64,000 nt of DNA from Massospora cicadina (taxonomy: Eukaryota; Entomophthoromycota; Entomophthoromycetes; Entomophthorales; Entomophthoraceae), in assembly GCA_022478985.1 (NCBI GenBank), contig JAKSZP010002669.1, positions 1 through 64,000 on the forward strand, given 5' to 3'. Position 1 is the first letter of the stretch. Each line of letters opens with the position of its first letter. Below are positions 56,144 through 64,000 of the stretch, one piece after another. Made by a program: the position numbers and the translations under genes. The notes below the pieces were generated by a model. It was not told where the DNA came from. It did not search any database and saw only the letters and a program-made list of their open reading frames with translations.

Positions 56144-56479
56144 TCAGACGCGGTAAGACTTCATGGGCTCCGATGAAGCACCCAGGACCAAAGAGGCTTC
56201 TTCCATTGCCAGGTCCAAGGAATGCGCCACACTGAAGTCAATAAAGTTGCCTACCGCTCCGGTGTTGAGGAGGGCTTGCATGGTAAATTCACCCAACTCT
56301 GAGGGGAAGGAGATAGGGAACATGAAGTAGGCTTGATATTCTTTATTGGGGGTGGGCAAGAGAGAGCAGCCGAGGAGGGAGCATGACCCATCATTAGAAG
56401 AGATTGACCAAGAGGCGCCAGGCTGGTCTGGAACTGGGGAGGGGTTTCGGCTTCCTCCTTGTCCCAAATGGGGCAGCAA
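56144..56479 (-). pseudogene. B3 aspartic protease, active site mutated
   Basis: The minus frame reads NKEYQAYFMFPISF, then ALLNTGAVGNFIDFSVAHSL. The active-site triad DTG is NTG, one G-to-A change from Asp. The B1 counterpart keeps ALMDTGATGNFMS. The following LVLGASSEPMKSY region and linker to 55788 are recognisable. Confidence 0.8.
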
Positions 56480-57471
56480 GGGTTGATGCGTATGCCCACT
56501 CCACTCTCTTTGAGGGTGGCCTCCAGGTTAACTGGGGGAGGGGTGGTGGCGCCAGGGTGGGCAGGCTCTGAGCTCTGGGGGATCAAGGGTCCACTTTCCT
56601 GATTTGGGGTGAGAGCAGGGGGTGCAGCAGGCAGGGGCTCTTCCGAGGGGAGGGTACCCAAAGTGGATACAGTGGGGGCGCTTCCCTTGGCTGCGACCAC
56701 TGGCAGGGGGGAGGGGTGGCATGCGGGACCTCAAGAGCTGCAACAGCGCACGCGGTTGTATGGAAGGGCCTGGCCCCAATTGCGCGAGCCACTGAGAATG
56801 CAATTTCTAAGGACCTGGGGAGGGGGTCCCAAGATGCATGGGCAGCTGCAGTGGGGTCCAAGGAAGCTCAGAAAGCGGAGATGGCGATATTGGGGGATGG
56901 GCACCGGGGGGCCAGGACTGCAAAGGCTTCAATCAGGGAGGGCAGGTCCATGGCTGTTTGCCCTAGCGTGAACAAATGGAGGAGGCGCGCCAGTCTAGAC
57001 TCAGGGGCCTGGATCGCCGAAGTAACCAGCGCCAGTAGGGGGTGGGGTTCCCAGACTTAGCAGCAGAGCACTCCCATGACCCAGCGGCGGGCATCCCCAT
57101 CTAGGGCATCAAGGAGAGCTACGCTCTGCTGGGCATCAGAAGGGAGGGGAGTTTTCCCCCCATTGGCGGTGAAGTGCACCTGAAGTTCTGCCAGGACACC
57201 CAGGATTTGGTCGGCCACCTCATCAGAATGGATAGGGGGACTCCCAAACCTATCATGTCGACTGATGGGGTGACACTTGACGCCAGGGGTCTGCAGGGCA
57301 GGTACCAGGTCAACACAAACTGGCAGCATGCTCGGATGAATAGGGCTACTGACCAGCAGGAGAAGGCCAGTTCGCAGAGAGAGAGTACGCTTAAGGTTAG
57401 GGCGTAGGCCAACGCTTTGCCAGTACCAGCGAGGAGGGCGGAGAAGGCTGAGGTTATGGGTTGGTTCATTA
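56480..57471 (-). pseudogene. B3 gag
   Basis: Minus frames 57057-57329 (DEVADQILGVLAELQVHF, LLDALDGDARRWVMGVL), 56583-56861 and 56251-56700 give an Ala/Pro-rich gag with a helical N-terminal part and a proline-rich tail. No convincing CCHC knuckle (only NPCCPIWD). A frame from U5 (57119-57811) enters from the LTR side. Confidence 0.6.
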
Positions 57472-59089
57472 TGTCATGGAAATGGCTGATAAGAATTATA
57501 CTGGGCTCCCAGTCAGGGTGTTTAAGCACCCAGTGGAGAGCCCAGAATGCCAAGGGCACAGCGGTCTGTGTGACTAGAAGAAGGGGGGATCTAGTAGGGA
57601 TGAGAGGAAAGTAAATGTTTATAAATGTACCGAAGGCCCCCAAGGCAAACCAGATGGTTGCAATGGGGCAGCCGCAAGTCTTGCGGGGGCAACCCCCAAG
57701 GGCGGGAGAGGTGGGGAGGATGACAACTCCTCCAGGGTTTGCAGTTGCTGGCCTTTGGTATGTGTAGGTGGGTCTGTGCGCCAGAGAGGGGCGGCACAAA
57801 ACCCACCGCATAAATAGGGGTGCTGTCAGAGGGGAAAATGGACCGTTGATGAGCGTTGGTGCCGAGTTCCCCTTGGTCAGGGTACTCTGGGGCCCTTAGG
57901 TGGGTGGGATCAACGGCGGATGAGCCAGGTGTGGGTGCTGAGCTCTCAGGCCTTGGGGCGGGGCGCCCTGAGGCTGCTCTAATAGAGGATCACTCTTGGA
58001 AAGCCCGTTGGCAAGTGAATGGATGGGTTCACATTTAATGAATATGCAAAAATGGATGGAGAGTTGACTTCATCATTGAGAGTGAGGCAGTTCACACCAG
58101 ATTTGATCCACCACCATGTGGTGGGGTCGAGCGACTGGACAACCCATTCAGCAATAATTGGGATAATTATTTGGGTGGTGGCGCGCTTTTCCGGATCGAT
58201 TGGCATAATTTTGAATAGGAAAAACAACAGGTGGAGTCTGCGACAAGGCGTTCAGGGTAATCAACTTCATTTTGGCGTAAAGCGCAAGGAGAATAGAGAA
58301 TGAATTGACAACTGCCCATTGACAGAGCAGTTGCCATAAGTATTGGGAGGTTGGGGATTGGCGATGAGGTTTGGTTGGTTGGCTGGTGGGTGGGGGAGTG
58401 GATGGATGATTTCCAAAATCTTGGCAAAAATCAAAAAAACTTTTGCTAATTTTCCTGAATTTTTGTGGGCCAGACCAGGTCGATGGTACTGATCTGGGCC
58501 TTGACCATTCAAATCAGGCAGCTCAAGCAGTTTAGATTTCCTGGATTTATCCTGAGGGTCTGTGGCCCTGGTGCTCAGTTGTCTGCAACCTGGTCCAAAC
58601 TCTCAATTTGGTTGTCTATGCGATCTGAGCTTCTCAGATCTGTTCCAAGGGGTGAGGGCAACTGTTTGAGTCACTGGTGGCCTGGTTCAAAACCCAAATT
58701 GAGTTCTTATCTGATTCTTGGACCTGACCAGTCCAGACCAGCTCCATTAGCCTGGAATCTGCAGGCTGGGCTCTGATACTTGCGCTAGCAGTTTCTTCAA
58801 AATTTTGGTAAATATTCCCTGGTAAGTGGGGGTCCCAGGGGCCGCCCAAAACCCCTGGCCTGCATGCTCTCCTGGCAGGTCCCCTCTATTAATTTTACCA
58901 GGGTTGGGGAGGGGGGAGGGGAGAGACTTGGATATCTCTAGGTGGAAGGGCAGTTACCTAGCGCTCATCAACCACATGTGCCAAGTCACTCAACTGCAAC
59001 AGGGGGTCCACTTGGGCCTTTGGCCCCTTTTGGTCAGAAAGGGATGCTGCTCCCTATCCATTTGTAGGGGCTGATCCCTAAGACTTACA
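57472..59089 (-). mobile_element. 5' LTR of B3
   Basis: 1618 bp, pair of 51265-52880. The minus frame 57119-57811 (230 residues) starts inside the LTR, encodes VPLAFWALHWVLKHPDWEPS near its end and passes into the interior without a stop. Confidence 0.9.
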
Positions 59090-59094
59090 TAGCT

Positions 59095-59900
59095 CACCGG
59101 ACATAACTTGCTCTCTGGAGAATGTGGAGGAATATGGTATGTTTAGAAATGAAGTCCTTTCATAGCCTTTGCTGGCTGAATTTACTATAGTCCTTGCTAA
59201 GAGCGCATTGAATCAGGAGGATATTACCAGGGTTTTCACGTGAAGAATGAGATGGTATGGTTTCAGGGGCGCTTATGGGTTCTCGCCAGACCACTTTGCT
59301 TGGAAATCATCCAGGACCATCAAGACGGAATCATCGTTGGCCATCTTGGGAAGGTGAAGACTATAGAGCTAATTCGCCGCACTTACAATTGGAATGGGTT
59401 AGCCGCACAGGTGGCCATTGTTATAAGGATTGCCTAATCTGCAACCAAATAAAACTGAATCGCCAGCCCTTAGTGGGGCTGTTGGTACCAGTTCAAAAGG
59501 CAGAAAAGCCTTGGACTTCTTTATTGGAGGATTTTATTGTAGAATTACCTGTATCTGGTGGATATAATTACATCATGGTATTTGTGGGCCATTTTACAAG
59601 TTATCCAAAAGTATTCCCTGTAGAACCACAGTAACTGTGGCAGAAAGGGCTAGGCTTTTCGTGTCTCATGTGTTTTCCCTTCATGGGGTGCCTCAGGAGA
59701 TAATTAGTGATTGTGGACTCCAGTTTACCTCAGTATTTTGAGAAGAGCTATAAAACTCTTTGGATTCGCCCCTGCCATTCAACTGCCTATCCCCTAATCA
59801 GATGGGCAGACTGGCGAGTGAACCAGTTTCTTGAACAGTAATTGCGGTGTTACACCGCCGCAGATCATTCAGTTTTGGGTTTATCATCTCCTCATGGCCC
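59095..59900 (+). pseudogene. Element A integrase
   Basis: Resumes after B3. Frames 59240-59437 and 59257-59634: HLGKVKTIELIRRTYNW, CLICNQIKLNRQP of the zinc finger, VPVQKAEKPWTS, DFIVELPVSGGYNYIMVFVG, then EIISDCGLQF (second Asp region, about 59698) with stops. Similar to the element C integrase. Confidence 0.8.
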
Positions 59901-60119
59901 AATTCAGTTATAACAAAGCCCAACATGCATAAATTGTGTGTTCCACCTTCTTCGCTAACTATGGCTTCAATCTCTCTTCAACATGGAGCCCAGTTGCGGA
60001 TCCAAAGTGAAGCGGTAGAGGACTTTTCCAAAATGATTAATAAAGTACACCAGGGAGTGAGCACAAATTTAGATCCAGTCATACAAACTTATAAGGAGAA
60101 TGTTGATGGCAAGAGATGA

Positions 60120-60651
60120 GTTGGACCAGCGTACAAGGAAGAAGATCTCGTAATGCTGATTTCTAAAAACATCCAATCAAGCAACCATGCAAAAAACTGG
60201 GATTAAAGAGTATTGGGCCTTATCACATTTTCAGAAAATAACCCAAGCCTCATACCAGTTGGATTCCCTCCTCATTTCTAATCTTTTCAGTCTTCCATGA
60301 AAGAAAGATTATGTTGTTTGAGGGCCCCACACCAGATACTCCCAAGGCTTATCTTGTGGATGGAGCGCCAGAGTGGGAAGTGGTTGAGATTGTAGCCTCT
60401 CGTTGGGTAATAAGAAGACTCGAGTACCTTGTATCCTGGAAGGGATTTGATGAAGCAGAGAATAGTTGGGTCTCAGCGCATGACTGCGCCCATGCCCAAG
60501 ATCTAATTTTAGCATTCCACGAGCTTTAAGAGGCTTCAAAATTCAATTCCAAGCAATCTGTCACTGCCATGAAGTTGGCCCCTGACCATAAAAACTTTTC
60601 ATTGGAAAATGCCCCTGGAGGGGGTGGAGCCCAAAAAAGAGGAGAGGGAAA
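60120..60651 (+). pseudogene. Element A integrase C-terminus, chromodomain and polypurine tract
   Basis: The frame 60311-60529: EWEVVEIVASRWVIRRLEYL, VSWKGFDEAENSWVSAHDC, AQDLILAFHEL, a good chromodomain. After a stop the tail reads LAPDHKNFSLENAPGGG, the counterpart of KLPxxHKNxAL in B and C. The segment ends with a purine run (aaaaaagaggagagggaaa, 60633-60651) abutting the 3' LTR. Confidence 0.8.
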
Positions 60652-61545
60652 CGTCATTTTTGCATGACTTAATTGAGGGAACCAACAGCAAAGGTAAGGC
60701 TGGGCCGCAGAAGGCCCAAAATGTCAAGTTACAGGAGCTTCTTGACCTAAAGCACACCTTGGACCAACGCTGGGTACAGGCCAGATATGCCCATGTTGGT
60801 CCAAGTGAGGTGCATAATACCCAGCTCCTTGTTACAGCTTTGGCGTTAAAACGGATGAGCTATCATTCAACAACAACGGCTCAATTTGGTTACTTGGTGA
60901 ATGGAAGTTTGGAAATACTTTGATTTATTAAATTTACAGCTCGGGTTGGCCTTACCTTTAATCAATTACTTGAGTTAAAAAATTTTGAAGTATAGTACCC
61001 TGTCAGATGAAAGTGTGAACTTATTGGTGCACCTGGGCGTAGCACCACTTTCACTGGTAGTTGATTCCCCGTTTTGGTTTAAATATGATTCTTCAATACC
61101 AACCTTCCTCGTTGGTTGTATTCTCTTTAATAAATCTTCCATTTGTTTACAGCTTTTTTATTATGGTTACTATTGTGAACCTGTGTGCAGACCTTTTCTA
61201 GGAGGTATTTAACAACGTTGACAGTTCTACCTTGTTAAAATATTTCGAAGATCAAGTGCACCGTTGGGCCCCCTTAGTTCCCTCCAAGTTGAGGCACACA
61301 AACCCTCCTGAACTGATCTCAGCTTGTATATGGGCTCCCCTGTGGGGCCCACCTAAAGCATACCTCTTTATCAGTTTCCAACTACTCTAAACCACAATAT
61401 ACTCCCTTGAAAAGGGTTACTTTGGCTTTGGCGCCCTCTGCGGTGCTTTTCTTACCATAATTCTGACGAAGAGTTTCCTGTTTTGTGGCTGTTCACTGCG
61501 TACCATCTCGCTGAAAACTGAAGAGTTGTATGGACTCTCCTGGCA
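60652..61545 (+). mobile_element. 3' LTR of element A
   Basis: 894 bp. The terminal TG has become CG and the end reads TGGCA. TTTAAATA (61078), GTTGGTTGT (61111) and AATAAA (about 61129) mark the start and polyadenylation region. U3 encodes LLDLKHTLDQRWVQARYAHV, the family A form of the pol-tail motif. Confidence 0.88.
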
Positions 61546-61550
61546 GTTCA

Positions 61551-62800
61551 ACTGTGTAGTGTCATATATTATTGATATTCTCATGCATACCCCTACTCTG
61601 AGAAGCATGAGATAGACCTGGAGGCAGTGATGGAGGCATTGTACAAAGCTGATCTCTATGTGAAACTTTCAAAGTGTGATTTTTTCAGGGATGAGGTTAA
61701 CTTCCTCGGAAATTTGAATTTGAAGGACGGATATGCATTTCCTATCAGCAAGCTTGATGCTATCTTCGTGTGGCTTACCCACTACACAGAAAAAGTTGCA
61801 GATCTTCTTGGGGTACCATCATACCTTAAGAACTTCTCCCCTTGCCATATCACATCTGGACGCGCCACTGAATCCTTTATGAGGGAAGAATGTCCTGTTT
61901 CAATGGGTGGCGGCATGCCAACAACCATTTGACGTTATCAAGGTGGTGTTTGTGGCCCGCCCATTCTAAACACGCTGACCCCAAAGAACCTTTTATTGTA
62001 GCATGAAAAGCATTGTCAGCTGCCATGGGTGCAGTGTTGCTTCAAGAGCAGGTTGGATTAGAACATCCAGTCACTTATTTTTGCATAAGTTGGCTTCATC
62101 TGAACAGCCCTTTGCCTTTTACAATAAAGAGTTGGCTGCTGTGGCGTGGTCACTTATGCATTGGTGGTACCTCCTTCAGGGTGCACAACACAAAGTGACT
62201 GTGCGGATAGACCATCAGGCTATCATGTCTTTCCAAAACCACAGAAGCTGGTGTATCAACGCCAGGCCCAGATATATCTTAACCTCTGCATTTTTTCTTT
62301 TTTAGTATTCATTTGTTAAAGGTTCACTGAATGCTCTCCCTAACTTGTTGAGTTTAAAACCATCCTTGAGTCTTACAGAGGAGGAATTTCAGTAGCTAAA
62401 CACAGTCATTCCACCTAACGAAGATTCTAGTTATCGCTCCTACTGCAATTTTGGTGCAGTAATGGGGTAAGGACGTTCCGTTGGTTGCTTGGGTGTTGTC
62501 AGGTCAAATGACCTGCATGGAGGGTTGGATTTGATCAAGCGGTTGGGGTGTCTGAAGCATTTGTGAACCTAAAATTCGCTGGTAGATGGCACAGGTTTTT
62601 TAAATCACAATTGTGGGTTATGCTCTGCTTCGTGATGAGGTGATTTGAGCGCACCATGACCCTCCAGCAGTGGGGCATCTGAGTTATAAAAATGTCTCAA
62701 CTTGGTGAGGTGGATGTACAACAGGCTGAGGAATCTCCGAGGGATATCAGCGTGGATTGCTTGTTGCAATATTTTTATCTAACTGAGGCAAGCTGACCAG
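61551..62800 (+). pseudogene. Chromovirus F second half: polymerase, RNase H, start of integrase
   Basis: It resumes the polymerase exactly where A cut it: LGNLQF joins NCVVSYIIDILMHTPT, so the Y-x-D-D box is YIID. Then ADLYVKLSKCDFFRDEVNF (61627-61932), connection, RNase H (AMGAVLLQEQVGLEHPVTYF, KELAAVAWSLMHWWYLLQG, IDHQAIMSF) and degenerate sequence up to about 62790. The remaining integrase and 3' LTR are absent; LINE sequence follows. Confidence 0.75.
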
Positions 62801-64000
62801 GGGATGGGCATTACCGAGTATGTGTGGAAAACAAAGATATATAAAATTGGGCACCCCGGGGTACTCAGATTACCCCTGTTGTCAGCGGGACTGCCTGGTA
62901 TGGGGGTTGGTGCACTACTCCGAGGGGATTTCCCCCACTATGGAGCAGGTGTGAAGGAAGAGGTCTGTGTGGAGGAACCAAAGTGGGAACCACGATTCTA
63001 TGAGCGCTGATTGCCTTGGCCTCATATATCCATAGAGCCAGGCTTGAAAAGCTCCAGTAAGTGGACGTGGAACCTATTGATAACCCCATGGATGGTTGGT
63101 ACCATGCCCCTGAACGCATCTAAGGCAATGGTGTGGATTGTCCACATTGCAATGGGTATCATTAGGGAGCGGAGGGTAGATGGAATTGGTGACTCAATCT
63201 GGAGCGCGAGGAGGCTCTTTGGTATAAAAAACCCTACTCGTTTTGGATCTTAAGCAGGCGCGCGACATCCTGCCATATAGCTTTGGTTGAGGGGCATGTT
63301 TCTAGGCGGTGATATAGGGATCCCTCCCTCCACATACGCACATGTTTTGTGGAGGGAGTTGGAGCAGTCTGCCATCCTATAGGTCCTTCTCAGACAGCGC
63401 CAGGCGTTTGCTCTTATCCTCAGCTGTAGGAGTGGGTGGTGAGTCATTTTCTACACTGCCTTCTGTGTGGTTAAATATAGGGAATGTCCAACATATCTAG
63501 GTATTCTATCCTAGCTATGTTTGGGGTTGTTGCGAGCATATCTCTCTGGGGGTGGTTTTCTGGGTTTCTTAATTTGAATTGGGGGCTGGGTCGTCCCCTT
63601 CCCTGTATAGTACCCGTGTTCTCTATGGTCCATCCCATACGGCGGATAGTTTGGAGGATATGTTTAAAATGAGGGGAGGTTCCATGCGAAACCGTTGCAG
63701 TAGGGTGCTTGGCAAGGTATGAAAGTAGTCTGGGTGGACTATGTGGGTTGGTTAATTTGAGCGCCTGTGCAAAGTTAGTCCCTGCTGCTCTGGACCAATG
63801 TTGTTGCTGGAGGTCTGGAGCAAGGACTTCCTTTATCCAGGTACCAAGGATGTGATTGGCGTGGCTCTCAAAATCTATTAGTCCCATGCCTCCGCTTGAG
63901 CGTGGGCCAAATAGTGTTTCCATCCGTATAGGAGGGTGAGAGCCAGGCCACAGCCAGCCCTGGATAAGCGCGCGAATTGAGGTTATAAAGGTAGGTGAGA
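62801..64000 (-). pseudogene. LINE ORF2 C-terminal part, runs off the window
   Basis: The minus frame is open from the window end (64000) to 63471. It contains WLWPGSHPPIRMETLFGPRS and GGMGLIDFESHANHILGTWI, the region after the reverse transcriptase core of non-LTR retrotransposons. Beyond the stop, frames with shifts read THHPLLQLRIRANAWRCLRR, MCVCGG, and HRLETCPSTKAIWQDVARLL, a CxCG...H...C zinc-binding pattern of the zf-RVT type. The 3' end near 62800 shows no poly(A) tail or target repeat. Reverse transcriptase proper would lie outside the window. Confidence 0.75.

Larger units (their letters stand above)
51265..59089 (-). mobile_element. Full-length chromovirus B3
   Basis: 7825 bp on the minus strand with LTRs of 1616 and 1618 bp and the exact duplication tagct (51260-51264 and 59090-59094). 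It is the most complete element here: gag, protease, reverse transcriptase with RNase H, integrase and chromodomain. LTR divergence is about 6 to 7 percent over the first 450 bp compared by eye. It sits inside element A and is therefore younger than it. Confidence 0.93.
46600..61545 (+). mobile_element. Chromovirus A, full length with internal insertions
   Basis: The LTRs at 46600-48592 and 60652-61545 share family A sequence. The target duplication is gttca (46595-46599 and 61546-61550). After removing the retroposon (362 bp with one target copy), the solo LTR (740 bp likewise) and B3 (7830 bp), the element is about 6.0 kb and the 5' LTR is 891 bp, against 894 bp for the 3' LTR. The interior order is gag, protease, reverse transcriptase, RNase H, integrase, chromodomain, all damaged. 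It splits the polymerase of F. Confidence 0.9.

Overview
The window is a repeat graveyard from a large, transposon-rich eukaryotic genome, most likely a fungus. The evidence for a fungus is the abundance of chromodomain-bearing Ty3/gypsy retrotransposons (chromoviruses), a fungal-type group II PLP decarboxylase as the only ordinary host gene, a short GT..AG-like leader intron candidate and compact AT-rich spacers. I cannot place the lineage. Almost every other open frame is a broken piece of a mobile element.

Layout. 1-2886 (minus): a dead ORF whose C-terminal part is a degenerate 13-residue Trp/Gly/Ala protein repeat, split by a solo LTR (1259-2153). 3346-7719: AT-rich repeats, Helitron termini (4780, 6053-6135, 6523-6928), a tRNA-derived SINE with an 18-bp target duplication, and an inverted repeat. 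7720-18604 (minus): an old chromovirus (B2), split by a complete 6.6-kb chromovirus C (9423-16013, duplication aaaac). 18605-20135 (plus): integrase half of another gypsy element (D). 20136-27450 (minus): an unidentified frame split by a complete 6.07-kb chromovirus B1 (20905-26971, duplication aaatg). 28991-32704 (plus): gypsy relic E, split by a solo LTR (29397-30292, duplication tccac). 33914-34455: a 25/26-bp minisatellite. 35960-37566: the decarboxylase, with one frameshift. 40360-62800: a nest in which chromovirus F (plus) holds chromovirus A (46600-61545, duplication gttca), which holds chromovirus B3 (51265-59089, duplication tagct). The 5' LTRs of F and A carry further insertions. 62801-64000 (minus): the 3' part of a LINE running off the window end.

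The most interesting result comes from comparing the elements. In chromoviruses A and C, and less exactly in B1, the bases just after the 5' LTR are complementary to an LTR segment about 30 bp below a TATA-like box. That is the arrangement expected for Tf1/sushi-type self-primed reverse transcription. In the same families the pol frame continues past the chromodomain into the 3' LTR, where a motif of the form DLxHVxDxRWVxA recurs. A second hydrophobic frame runs out of the 5' LTR into the interior. All of this was read by eye. Domain calls rest on motif recognition, and no database search was possible.
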